Source: Halomonas organivorans
GTDB taxonomy: Bacteria > Pseudomonadota > Gammaproteobacteria > Pseudomonadales > Halomonadaceae
Assembly (NCBI RefSeq): GCF_014192055.1
Contig: NZ_JACHXM010000033.1
Location: 1 to 39,436, forward strand
Direction: 5' to 3'
Length of the DNA stretch: 39,436 nt
Shown here: positions 1-8,147 of the stretch, in pieces
Layout: the number at the start of each line of letters is the position of its first letter
Numbering within the stretch: the stretch's first letter is position 1
Program-made: the position numbers and the translations under genes
Notes under the pieces: generated by a model
The model's input: only the letters and a program-made list of their open reading frames with translations
Told to the model about the DNA's origin: nothing
Databases searched by the model: none

Positions 1-95
1 GAAGCCCGAAGCCCGAAGCCCGAAGCCCGAAGCCCGAAGCCCGAAGCCCGAAGCCCGAAGCCCGAAGCCCGAAGCCCGAAGCCCGAAGCCCGAAG
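1..95. repeat. GAAGCCC heptamer tandem repeat
   Basis: Thirteen exact copies of the 7-bp unit GAAGCCC followed by a partial GAAG, cut by the left edge, so the true copy number is unknown. The unit contains no stop in any frame (plus-strand reading gives a 7-residue E-A-R-S-P-K-P repeat), so reading frames run through it artificially. It ends five bases before the parS-like site. Uninterrupted repeats of this kind tend to vary in copy number; a function is not evident. Confidence 0.95.
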
Positions 96-100
96 TGGAA

Positions 101-116
101 TGTTCCACGTGAAACA
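101..116. promoter_or_regulatory. parS: parS-like ParB binding site
   Basis: The 16-mer TGTTCCACGTGAAACA fits the widely conserved bacterial parS consensus TGTTNCACGTGAAACA. It is a near-perfect palindrome centred on CACGTG with one asymmetric pair. ParB loads at such sites to organise and segregate the origin region. Its place next to glyS-glyQ fits, because in Pseudomonas those genes lie within about 10 kb of dnaA. parA and parB are not in the window. Confidence 0.85.
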
Positions 117-438
117 TCGGCAAAAAAAGGTTCATCGCAGATCAGCGTGAAGCCACTGCCGAGCCCGGTTGGCATGGTGAGAGTGTTCTTTGTGGCAGCG
201 AGCTTCAGATCACGAAAGAGGGCGGCACCAACAGAGGGGATGTCCCGGGCGCCTGGCGGCGCCATTCGTCGAGGCGTCGAACCGGCAGAGGATCTGCGCT
301 CCTACGACAACCTGCTCGGAGGCACTGGTCCGCTGAGGGGCTCCTCAAAGGAGATTCCATGTTGCCCTGCAAGCATTAGGGGCTCTGGAGTGCCGGACCG
401 TGCGCCCACACCGGTATTCACACCAGGTGCGAAGAACG
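117..438. other. Intergenic stretch, no gene recognised
   Basis: About 320 bases between the parS-like site and the glyS terminator. Open frames here are extensions of shadow frames over glyS. There is no tRNA-like fold that I can see. A short GC-rich inverted repeat (GGCGCC-TGGC-GGCGCC, about 250-266) is present but has no obvious role. Confidence 0.5.
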
Positions 439-470
439 CAAAAAGAAGGGCCGGCGAGTCGCCGGCCCTT
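439..470 (-). terminator. Rho-independent terminator of glyS
   Basis: An inverted repeat GGGCCGGCGA / TCGCCGGCCC (about 448-468) lies just after the glyS stop. Read on the minus strand it is followed by TTCTTTTT, the expected U-tract. There is no T-tract on the plus side, so it acts for glyQ-glyS. Confidence 0.85.
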
Positions 471-488
471 GGTCGTCGTGCGCGTTGC

Positions 489-2555
489 TTAGTGCTGGAG
501 CTCGGCGATGTCCGCGATCTCGAGGAACAGCGCCTGGAGGCTGGCCAGCAGGGCCAGACGGTTGCGTTTCACCGCCTCGTCTTCGGCCATGACCATCACG
601 TCATCGAAGAAGCGGTCGACCGGTTCACGCAGACCGGCCAGAACATCCAGGGCATCGCCGTAGCGGGCCGCGGCGAACAGCGGGGCGACCTTGTCCCGGC
701 AGGTATCAAGGGCCTCGGCCAGGGCTTTTTCCGCATCCTCTTGGAGCAGGCCATCGTCGACCTTGGCGGTCACCGCATCGCTCTGCTTGGAGAGAATGTT
801 GGAAACCCGCTTGTTGGCGGCGGCGAGGGCGGCGGCTTCCTCGCGGCTGGAGAAGACCTTCACGGCCTGCAGCCGGCGAGCGAAGTCCAGCGGCTTGGTG
901 ACCGGACGGGAACGTACCGCCAGATAGACCTCGGCACCGATACCTTCATCCTGCGCCCAGGCACGGAAGCGGTCGAGCATGTAGGCAAGCACCTCGTCGA
1001 CCAGGCCGTCGGCGTAGGGCAGCTCCTGATGCTGGGCGGCGGCCAGCTCCAGCAGCTCGCGCAGGTCGAGGTCCAGCTCGCCCTGGATCAGGATGTTGAG
1101 CACGCCGATGGCGGCACGACGCAGGGCGAAAGGATCCTTGGTGCCGCTAGGGCGCTGCCCGATGCCGAAGATCCCGGTCAGGGTGTCGAGGCGATCGGCG
1201 AGGGCCAGGGCCTGGCCGGTACGGGTCTGCGGGATGGCGTCGCCGGCGAAGCGCGGCAGGTATTGCTCCTCGAGGGCCCGGGCAACTTCCGCATCCTCGC
1301 CGTCATGAGTGGCGTAGTAGCGGCCCATGATCCCCTGCAGCTCGGGGAACTCCAGCACCATTTCGGTCACCAGGTCACACTTGGCCAGTTCTGCGGCGCG
1401 ACGAGCGTGGGCCACGTCGCCGTCGATGCGGCCGGCGATGAAGGCGGATACCGCGGCGTTGCGATGGGCCTTGTCGGCCAGCGTGCCGAGCTTCTGCTGG
1501 AAGACCACGCTGGATAGGCCGGCGATACGCTCGGCCAGCGGGCGCTGGCGGTCAGTCTCGTAGAAGAAGGCTGCGTCGGCCAGGCGCGGGCGAATGACCT
1601 TTTCGTTGCCCTGGATCACCAGTTCCGGAGAGGGGCTGTCGATGTTGGAGACGGTGATGAAGCGCGGCTTGAGCCGGCCGGCATCGTCCAGCAGGTGGAA
1701 GTATTTCTGGTTGGCCTTCATCGAAGAAATCAGGCACTCGGCTGGCACTTCGAGGAAGCGCTCATCGAAACCACCGGTCAGCGCGACCGGCCACTCGACC
1801 AGGCCGCTTACCTCCACCAGCAGGGCCTCGTCGATGACGGCCTGGGCTTCCTGAACCTCGGCCTCTGCCAGCACCTGTTCGCGAATGCGCTCGCGACGAG
1901 CGTCACGGTCGACCAGCACCCAGGCGCTTTCCAGCGCGGCCAGATAGTCGTCGGCATGAGAAAGGGGAAGCGGTTCGGGCGCATGGAAGCGATGGCCGCG
2001 GGTGGTACGACCGGCCTGGAGGCCCAGGGCGGCGGCCTCGACGACACGCTCGCCGTAGAGCATCACCAGCCAATGGGCCGGACGCGAGAACTCGACTCGG
2101 GAGGCGCCCCAGCGCATGTTCTTGGGTACCGGCAGGGCGGCGATGGCCTTCTCGACGATGCTGGGCAGCAGGGCGGTGGTGGCCTCGCCCTGCTGCTGCT
2201 CGCGATAGCCGAGCCAGGTACCCTTGTTGGTCTCCAGATGAATCAGCTGGTCGACGGTGACGCCGCAGGAGCGGGCGAAGCCCTCGGCGGCCTTGGTCGG
2301 CTGACCGTCCTTGAAGGCGGCGGCCAGCGCCGGACCGCGCCGCTCGACCTCGCGGTCCGGCTGCTTGTCGGCCAGGTCCTTGACCTGCACCGCGAGGCGG
2401 CGGGGGCTAGCGTAGGCCTTCACCTCGCCGTGGGTGATATCGGCCTCCTCGAGACCGCGGCGGACGCCGGCGGCGAAGGCATCGGAGAGATTGTCGATCG
2501 CGCCCGGCGGCAGTTCCTCAACGCCCAGTTCGACCAGAAAGGTATCGGCTGCCAT
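489..2555 (-). CDS. glyS: Glycine--tRNA ligase beta subunit
   Basis: Beta chain of the bacterial alpha2beta2 glycyl-tRNA synthetase, which charges tRNA-Gly in the cytoplasm. The 688-residue product matches the usual length (E. coli 689). The N-terminal signature GVEELPPGAI is at residues 11-20 and the conserved FSRPAHW at 156-162; the C-terminal part corresponds to the tRNA-binding region. The start is the ATG at 2555, one base after the glyQ stop, preceded by AAGGAG; the frame stays open upstream but that part only shadows glyQ. It is co-transcribed with glyQ and ends at the terminator at 439-470. Confidence 0.97.
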   Translation of the reverse strand: MAADTFLVELGVEELPPGAIDNLSDAFAAGVRRGLEEADITHGEVKAYASPRRLAVQVKDLADKQPDREVERRGPALAAAFKDGQPTKAAEGFARSCGVTVDQLIHLETNKGTWLGYREQQQGEATTALLPSIVEKAIAALPVPKNMRWGASRVEFSRPAHWLVMLYGERVVEAAALGLQAGRTTRGHRFHAPEPLPLSHADDYLAALESAWVLVDRDARRERIREQVLAEAEVQEAQAVIDEALLVEVSGLVEWPVALTGGFDERFLEVPAECLISSMKANQKYFHLLDDAGRLKPRFITVSNIDSPSPELVIQGNEKVIRPRLADAAFFYETDRQRPLAERIAGLSSVVFQQKLGTLADKAHRNAAVSAFIAGRIDGDVAHARRAAELAKCDLVTEMVLEFPELQGIMGRYYATHDGEDAEVARALEEQYLPRFAGDAIPQTRTGQALALADRLDTLTGIFGIGQRPSGTKDPFALRRAAIGVLNILIQGELDLDLRELLELAAAQHQELPYADGLVDEVLAYMLDRFRAWAQDEGIGAEVYLAVRSRPVTKPLDFARRLQAVKVFSSREEAAALAAANKRVSNILSKQSDAVTAKVDDGLLQEDAEKALAEALDTCRDKVAPLFAAARYGDALDVLAGLREPVDRFFDDVMVMAEDEAVKRNRLALLASLQALFLEIADIAELQH

Positions 2556-2556
2556 C

Positions 2557-3501
2557 TCAAGCGTCTCCTTCGGCAAGCAGTTCGCGGCGCAGGGCTTCGG
2601 GGGCCAGCGGGAAGCCGGCGGCCTTGCGCGATTCGTAGTAGGCGTGCGCCACGTCCCGGGCCATGGTGCGCACGCGCAGGATGTAGCGCTGGCGTTCGGT
2701 GACCGAGATGGCATGACGGGCGTCGAGCAGGTTGAAGGTGTGCGAGGCCTTGAGTACCTGCTCGTAGGCGGGCAGCGGCAAGTTGGCCTCGAGCAGTTTG
2801 GTGCACTCGCGCTCCTGGTGATCGAAGGCCCCGAACAATGCCGGCACGTCGGCGTGCTCGAAGTTGTAGGTCGACTGCTCGCGCTCGTTCTGCAGGAAGA
2901 CGTCGCCGTAGGTGACCTTGCTGCCGTCCGGCGCGATGGTCCACACCAGGTCATAGACGCTGTCGACGTCCTGGACGTACATGGCGATGCGCTCGATGCC
3001 GTAGGTCAGCTCGCCGGTAACCGGATAGCACTCCAGGCCGCCGGCCTGCTGGAAGTAGGTGAACTGCGTTACCTCCATGCCGTTGAGCCAGACCTCCCAG
3101 CCCAGCCCCCAGGCGCCGAGGGTGGGGGATTCCCAGTTGTCCTCGACGAAGCGGATGTCATGAACCAGCGGGTCGATGCCCAGACGCTTGAGCGACCCCA
3201 GGTAGAGCTCCTGAAGGTCGGCCGGGGACGGCTTCATCACCACCTGGAACTGGTAGTAATGCTGCAGGCGGTTGGGGTTTTCTCCATAGCGTCCGTCGGT
3301 AGGACGGCGGGAAGGCTGCACGTAGGCGGCATTCCAGGTCTCGGGACCGATGGAGCGCAGGAAGGTGGCCGGGTGGAAGGTCCCGGCGCCGACCTCCATG
3401 TCCAGGGGCTGGAGGACCACGCAGCCCTGTTCGGCCCAGTACTGCTGCAGGGCCAGGATCAGGCCCTGGAAGGTTGTCACGTCTGGCGTCGACTGTGTCA
3501 T
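2557..3501 (-). CDS. glyQ: Glycine--tRNA ligase alpha subunit
   Basis: Alpha chain of the two-subunit glycyl-tRNA synthetase, carrying the class II catalytic core for glycyl-adenylate formation. The 314-residue protein holds family-typical stretches such as TFQGLILALQQYW near the N terminus, QPSRRPTDGRYGENPNRLQ, and LLDARHAISVTERQRYILR near the C terminus. I chose the ATG at 3501 (MTQSTPDV...) because it matches family length. An in-frame ATG at 3522 would add seven residues; neither has a strong Shine-Dalgarno. It is the first gene of the glyQ-glyS operon, with one base between them. Confidence 0.96.
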   Translation of the reverse strand: MTQSTPDVTTFQGLILALQQYWAEQGCVVLQPLDMEVGAGTFHPATFLRSIGPETWNAAYVQPSRRPTDGRYGENPNRLQHYYQFQVVMKPSPADLQELYLGSLKRLGIDPLVHDIRFVEDNWESPTLGAWGLGWEVWLNGMEVTQFTYFQQAGGLECYPVTGELTYGIERIAMYVQDVDSVYDLVWTIAPDGSKVTYGDVFLQNEREQSTYNFEHADVPALFGAFDHQERECTKLLEANLPLPAYEQVLKASHTFNLLDARHAISVTERQRYILRVRTMARDVAHAYYESRKAAGFPLAPEALRRELLAEGDA

Positions 3502-3539
3502 TGCGGAAGCACCGTTGGCCATGAATTCACGAGCCGTCA

Positions 3540-3545
3540 AGTATA
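3540..3545 (-). promoter_or_regulatory. Possible -10 box for glyQS
   Basis: On the minus strand TATACT lies about 39 bases before the chosen glyQ start. It is one base off TATAAT, but I see no convincing -35 at the right distance. The rest of the 287-bp gap up to hldD (3546-3788) holds no gene that I can support. Confidence 0.35.
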
Positions 3546-3788
3546 CAATCACGGGCAGATCGGTTATAGGCGCAGCCCGGAATACCTGGGGCCATCGTCG
3601 TCGGGCGTGGGCTCGGGGCTGATCCGTCGACGGAGCCCGGAGTGCCGGACCATCGAGAGAGCGCGGTGCCCCCTCCCTGGGCGCTACCGACGCCATCCAT
3701 GGCGTAGGACCCTCTCTTCGCTCCGTCCCCGGCGCCCCTCATCAGCGGCCCAACCGCGGTGGCTCCAACCGCATAGAGAGGAATCAGC

Positions 3789-4745
3789 ATGATCGTAGTG
3801 ACAGGCGGAGCCGGCTTCATCGGCTCGAATCTGGTCAAGGCACTCAACGAGCGCGGTCGCGACGACGTGCTGGTGGTCGACGACCTTCGCGACGGCACCA
3901 AGTTCGTCAACCTCGCCGACTGCACGCTCGGCGACTACCTGGACAAGGACGACTTCCTGGCCCGGGTTCGGAGCGCGCTCAACGGCGAGAATCCGCACCT
4001 GCCGCCCATCGAGGCGATCTTCCACCAGGGGGCCTGTTCCGACACCACAGAGTGGGACGGTCGCTTCATGCTCGAGAACAACTTCGAGTACTCCAAGGAG
4101 CTGCTGCACTTCTGCCAGCTCAAGGGGATCCCCTTTATCTACGCCTCATCGGCGGCCACCTACGGCGGCAGCGAGGTGTTCCGCGAGGAACCCGAGCACG
4201 AGAAGCCGCTCAACGTCTACGGCTACTCCAAGCTGCTGTTCGACCAGTACGTGCGTGCGCGCCACGACGAGTTCGACAGCCAGGTGGTCGGCTTCCGCTA
4301 CTTCAACGTCTACGGCCCCCGCGAGCAGCACAAGGGCAAGATGGCCAGCGTCGCCTATCATCACCACACCCAGATCAGCGCCGGGCAGGACCTCAAGCTG
4401 TTCGGCGCCTGGGACGGCTATGAGGCCGGCATGCAGAGCCGCGACTTCATCTATGTGGGCGACGTGGTCGACGTGAACCTGTGGTTCCTCGACCACCCAG
4501 AGTCCTCCGGCATCTTCAACCTGGGGACCGGGCGTGCCGAGCCTTTCAAGGCGATCGGCGAGACGGTGATCGACTACTACGGCAAGGGCAGTATCGAGTA
4601 CATCGACTTTCCCGACGAACTCAAGGGGCGCTACCAGAGCTACACTCGCGCCGATATCGAGCGACTCCGCGAGGCCGGCTACGACCGTGAGTTCCGCACC
4701 GTCGCCGAGGGGGTGCGGGCCTACCTGGAGTGGCTGAATGCCTGA
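3789..4745 (+). CDS. hldD: ADP-L-glycero-D-manno-heptose 6-epimerase
   Basis: Converts ADP-D-glycero-D-manno-heptose to ADP-L-glycero-D-manno-heptose, the last step in making the donor for LPS inner-core heptose. The 318-residue protein is a short-chain dehydrogenase-type epimerase: the NADP-binding GGAGFIG is at residues 6-12, the catalytic YxxxK is Y144/K148, and FNVYGPREQHKGKMASVAY around 172-190 is characteristic of HldD. The start has GAGAGGA upstream. The 3' end overlaps waaF by 8 bases, so the two are translationally coupled and begin the LPS-core cluster. Confidence 0.97.
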   Translation: MIVVTGGAGFIGSNLVKALNERGRDDVLVVDDLRDGTKFVNLADCTLGDYLDKDDFLARVRSALNGENPHLPPIEAIFHQGACSDTTEWDGRFMLENNFEYSKELLHFCQLKGIPFIYASSAATYGGSEVFREEPEHEKPLNVYGYSKLLFDQYVRARHDEFDSQVVGFRYFNVYGPREQHKGKMASVAYHHHTQISAGQDLKLFGAWDGYEAGMQSRDFIYVGDVVDVNLWFLDHPESSGIFNLGTGRAEPFKAIGETVIDYYGKGSIEYIDFPDELKGRYQSYTRADIERLREAGYDREFRTVAEGVRAYLEWLNA

Positions 4746-5751
4746 GCCGGGAGAGCGCATCCTGGTCGTCGGCCCCTCCTGGGTCGGCGACATGGTCATG
4801 GCCCAGAGCCTGTTCATGACCCTCAAGGCGCGTGATCCGGCGGTGCGCATCGGCGTGGTGGCGCCGGCCTGGTCGCGGCCGATCCTCGAGCGGATGGAGG
4901 AGGTCGACGAAGTCGCCGCCCTGGAAGTGGCCCACGGCGAGTTCGGTTGGTCCGCGCGGCGCAAGCTGGCAGCATCGCTCCGCGGGCGCTTCGATCGCGC
5001 CATCGTGCTGCCGCGCTCCTGGAAGTCCGCGCTGGTACCGTTCCTGGCACGTATCCCGCAACGTACCGGCTTTCACGGCGAGCAGCGCTACGGGCTGCTC
5101 AACGAGCGACGCCGCCTGGACAAGGCCGTGCTGGACCAGACCGTGAAGCGCTTCGTGTCGCTGGGGCTGCCGGCGGAGGAGGCAGCGCGCGGCGACTTCC
5201 CGATTCCTCGCCCGGCGCTGCGGCGCGACGACGCCAATCTGGCCGCGCTGCACGCGGCTCATGGCCTGGGAAGACGCCCTGCCATCGCCATGATGCCCGG
5301 TGCCGAGTACGGCCCCGCCAAGCAGTGGCCGCTGGCCCATTTCCGGGCGCTCGCCGAGGCGTTGGTGAGTGAAGGCTTCGAGGTGCGAGTGATGGGCGGC
5401 CCCAAGGACGAGCCCGCCGGCGAGGTGATTGCCGCCGGGCTAGCCCACGTCCACAACCTGTGCGGCAAGACCCGCCTGGCGGACACCGTGGACCTGCTCG
5501 CCGACTGCCGTCAGGCAGTGACCAACGACTCCGGCTTGATGCACGTGGCCGCGGCGGCGGGCACCCGGGTGCAGGCCATATACGGCTCTTCTTCGCCGGC
5601 CTATACCCCTCCGCTCACCGAAAATGCCGAGATCCACTATCTGGCGCTGGACTGCTCGCCCTGCTTCGAGCGGACCTGCCCACTGGGGCACACCAACTGC
5701 CTCAAGCAGCAGTCGCCCGAGCGACTGCTGCGCGCCATCCTCAGCGACTAG
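4738..5751 (+). CDS. waaF: ADP-heptose--LPS heptosyltransferase II
   Basis: GT9-family enzyme that adds the second L-glycero-D-manno-heptose to the LPS inner core at the cytoplasmic face of the inner membrane. The 337-residue protein starts with the family motif GPSWVGDMVMAQSL at about residues 12-25. It has the C-terminal-domain nucleotide-sugar region (TNDSGLMHVAAA, then YGSSSPAYTPPL) and a Cys-rich LDCSPCFERTCPLGHTNCL segment typical of WaaF. The start overlaps the end of hldD. Its 3' end overlaps the convergent OpgB-like gene by 11 bases, and no terminator lies between them. Confidence 0.95.
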   Translation: MPEPGERILVVGPSWVGDMVMAQSLFMTLKARDPAVRIGVVAPAWSRPILERMEEVDEVAALEVAHGEFGWSARRKLAASLRGRFDRAIVLPRSWKSALVPFLARIPQRTGFHGEQRYGLLNERRRLDKAVLDQTVKRFVSLGLPAEEAARGDFPIPRPALRRDDANLAALHAAHGLGRRPAIAMMPGAEYGPAKQWPLAHFRALAEALVSEGFEVRVMGGPKDEPAGEVIAAGLAHVHNLCGKTRLADTVDLLADCRQAVTNDSGLMHVAAAAGTRVQAIYGSSSPAYTPPLTENAEIHYLALDCSPCFERTCPLGHTNCLKQQSPERLLRAILSD

Positions 5752-7384
5752 CTTGACCGCTGTCGGGCTGGTCCGGCGTCGCCGAGGCCGGCTCCGGGCG
5801 GGGAAAGTCCAGTCCCTCCCAGAGCCGACGCTGCAGCGCGGTTTCCTCCTTGAGCCGGGCGTTGAGCGGCTCGAGTCCATAGCGCTCGACCAGGGTCGGC
5901 TCGTCGGCGAGCAGCGATACCCCTAGCCCCGCCCGGTGATGATCGAGGCGAAAGCCCATTGCCTCGAGCACCGTGGGCAGCACGTCCATGGTCGAAGCCT
6001 CGCGGCGCAGGCGGCGCGGTGCCAGGTCGTTGTGGAGCAGCATCAGTGTGTTGGCCCGGGGCCCGGCGATCAGGTCCTCCCAGGCCGAGACGCGCATGGT
6101 CAGGTGGTCGCTGGCGATCACCACCAGGGTGTTGGCCAGCAACCCCTCGGCCTCGAGCCGTTCGACGAGCTGCTTGACCAGCCAGGCCGAGCATTCCACC
6201 GAATAAAGGATATCCACGCCATCGTGCTCGCCCTGGCGCCGGCGGCAGGCCCGGGCCGGATAGCCGGCGGGGGGATGGGTGCCGAGGCTCAGGGCGATCA
6301 CGCCCCAGGGGCCGCCCTCGGCCTCGCGGCGGCGGATCTCTTCCAGGGTGAAGTCGTAGAGGCTGTCGTCGTACAGGCCCCAGCTGTTGAGATAGTCGGG
6401 GTCCTCGAGGCGCGGGGCCAGGGTCTCTCGACCGCGCACCCGGTCGAAGCCGTGGCCGGTGTAGAAGCGACCCTTGCCGGCGAAGCGGGTGCTGGCGCCG
6501 CCCAGATACGTGAGGTGATAGCCCTGGGCGGCGAGCAGATCACCCAGGCAGTTCACCCCGGGCACGACCCGCTCCAGGGGCTCGAACTGGCTGTCGTGGA
6601 GCAGCCCGGCCGGCATCAGCGGCGCACCGCACTGGCTGGCGATCATGCCGGCCATGGTCCAGCCGGTATTGTCGAGCTGGCGCACGCCCTCGAAGACCAC
6701 GCCGCGCTGGCTGAGCTCGGCCAGCGGCGCGTAGGCATCGCCGAAGCGTTCGCGATCCGCATAGGTGCGTTCCAGGCTTTCCAGGTACAGCACCAGCAGG
6801 TTGGGGGGCTTGGCCGGCGTGTCCCGTATCACCGGCGGCACGTAGCGGCGATCCAGCCAGGCACCATCCTCGGTGACCAGCGCCGCGCCACGCTGGCCGA
6901 GACCGAGGAGCAGGGGGTTGCCGATCAGCAGCAGCACGGCCAGCAGCCGCTCCCGGCGCGCCCAGCGAGCATCGGTGCGCACCAGCCAGGTGAAGGCCGC
7001 CAGGATAGGCAGCATGGCCAGCGTATAGAGCACGGCGGCGATCAGGCGCTCGCCACCGCCGTGTTCGCCGATCCCTGCCTGGAGATGGAAGAACACCGCG
7101 CCCAGGTCGACGTTGCCGAAGCTGTCGGCCAGATAGACGTAGATGCCCCACAGGATCAGCGGCAGCAGCGACCAGGGCCAGCGAGGGCTCGGCGGCGAGT
7201 CGCCGGAAGCGACTCCCCAGCGGCGTGCATGGGCCAGCCACAGCCAGCCGGCGGTGATCGGCCACAGCGCCAGCCCCGGCAGGCGGGTAGCGGTCACCGC
7301 CGTGAAGCCCAGGGCGAGACCCAGGGTCAGCAGGGCCCACCAGCGTGGCCGCTTGAGTCGGGAGAGCAGGGAAGCGTCAGGCAT
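5741..7384 (-). CDS. OpgB-like phosphoglycerol transferase (sulfatase/alkaline-phosphatase fold)
   Basis: Membrane protein of 547 residues with about five N-terminal hydrophobic segments (roughly residues 15-185) and a periplasmic sulfatase-type catalytic domain. It resembles E. coli OpgB (MdoB), which moves phosphoglycerol from phosphatidylglycerol to periplasmic glucans. Shared features are NLLVLYLESLERTY, the segment TGWTMAGMIASQCGAPL around the expected catalytic Thr, and the metal-site region VVIASDHL. It is shorter than OpgB (763). The ATG overlaps the GT2 stop by 8 bases, making it the last gene of a three-gene operon of LPS glycosyltransferases. No opgG or opgH is nearby, so the acceptor may be LPS core rather than glucan; that is inference. 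Confidence 0.8.
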   Translation of the reverse strand: MPDASLLSRLKRPRWWALLTLGLALGFTAVTATRLPGLALWPITAGWLWLAHARRWGVASGDSPPSPRWPWSLLPLILWGIYVYLADSFGNVDLGAVFFHLQAGIGEHGGGERLIAAVLYTLAMLPILAAFTWLVRTDARWARRERLLAVLLLIGNPLLLGLGQRGAALVTEDGAWLDRRYVPPVIRDTPAKPPNLLVLYLESLERTYADRERFGDAYAPLAELSQRGVVFEGVRQLDNTGWTMAGMIASQCGAPLMPAGLLHDSQFEPLERVVPGVNCLGDLLAAQGYHLTYLGGASTRFAGKGRFYTGHGFDRVRGRETLAPRLEDPDYLNSWGLYDDSLYDFTLEEIRRREAEGGPWGVIALSLGTHPPAGYPARACRRRQGEHDGVDILYSVECSAWLVKQLVERLEAEGLLANTLVVIASDHLTMRVSAWEDLIAGPRANTLMLLHNDLAPRRLRREASTMDVLPTVLEAMGFRLDHHRAGLGVSLLADEPTLVERYGLEPLNARLKEETALQRRLWEGLDFPRPEPASATPDQPDSGQASR

Positions 7385-8147
7385 CGTCGTCGGAGGTGGC
7401 GCGCTCGTTCTCGTACAATTCGTTCAGCTTGGCATACTTCATGTAGGCGTGGAACGCCGTTGTCATGGCCACGGTGAAGCCGTCCGCACCCTGGAAGAGG
7501 CCGCCCTTGAGGATCAGCTTGCGAAAGGTCGCGGTGGCCGCATGCAGCGCCGGGTTGATGGCGGAGGGTGGCTTGCCGCGCTCCTTCATCGCCCAGGCGT
7601 CGCGGCTCGAGAGCGCGTCGATGCGACTGATCCAGTGCGACAGGTCGCGATAGGTGAAGTGGCGGATGTGAGCATCCAGGTCTACCACCGCGGGTGCCTG
7701 CACCGAGGAGTGCGCCTTCTTGGGCAGGTAGCCCGAGGTGGTGCGGTTGTAGAGCCGGGTGACCGGGTCGGGGTAGAAGCCCGCGGCGCGAATCCAGTGG
7801 CGGCCGGCGAAGTTGCGTCGCTTGAAGCGATAGGCCTGCTGGGGATCGTCCAGCGCGAGCCCCTGGATCGCCGCGATGGCGTCCTCGTCGAGGCGTTCGT
7901 CGGCGTCCAGCGCCAGGATCCAGTCGTTGCGCGCCTGGGGCACGGCGAAGGCCTTCTGCGGGCCGTCGCCGAGATAGGGCTGGTGGATCACCCGGGCGCC
8001 GGCGGTCTCGGCGAGCGCCACGGTGTCGTCCTGGCTGCCGGAGTCGACGACGATCACCTCGTCGCAGACCCGTTGCAGGGAGGCGACGCAGTTGCTGACG
8101 TTGTCGGCCTCGTTGAGCGTGATGATGATGCCTGAGATGGGCGTCAT
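7377..8147 (-). CDS. Family 2 glycosyltransferase (WaaE/KdtX-like)
   Basis: A 256-residue GT-A-fold glycosyltransferase, probably adding a sugar (glucose in characterised WaaE proteins) to the LPS inner core. The N terminus ISGIIITLNEADNVSNCVAS is the standard GT2 start. VIVVDSGSQDDTV and ILALDADER (the DxD metal-binding motif) follow at roughly residues 31-43 and 77-85. The ATG at 8147 shares an ATGA overlap with the stop of the upstream GT9 gene, and its own stop overlaps the OpgB-like start. Donor and linkage cannot be told from sequence alone. A frame extension further upstream exists but only shadows the GT9 gene. Confidence 0.85.
   Translation of the reverse strand: MTPISGIIITLNEADNVSNCVASLQRVCDEVIVVDSGSQDDTVALAETAGARVIHQPYLGDGPQKAFAVPQARNDWILALDADERLDEDAIAAIQGLALDDPQQAYRFKRRNFAGRHWIRAAGFYPDPVTRLYNRTTSGYLPKKAHSSVQAPAVVDLDAHIRHFTYRDLSHWISRIDALSSRDAWAMKERGKPPSAINPALHAATATFRKLILKGGLFQGADGFTVAMTTAFHAYMKYAKLNELYENERATSDDDA

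Noticed and set aside
147..1517. 456-residue plus-strand frame opposite glyS
   Set aside because: It is antisense to glyS over most of its length, has no recognisable domain, and arises from GC-rich codon bias.
387..3651. 13-base direct repeat GGAGTGCCGGACC at 387-399 and 3639-3651 flanking glyQS
   Set aside because: Short GC-rich match that can occur by chance; no target duplication, terminal repeats or transposase.
5936..7477. 513-residue plus-strand frame opposite the OpgB-like gene
   Set aside because: Antisense shadow with low-complexity Gln/His/Gly-rich translation and no ribosome-binding site.
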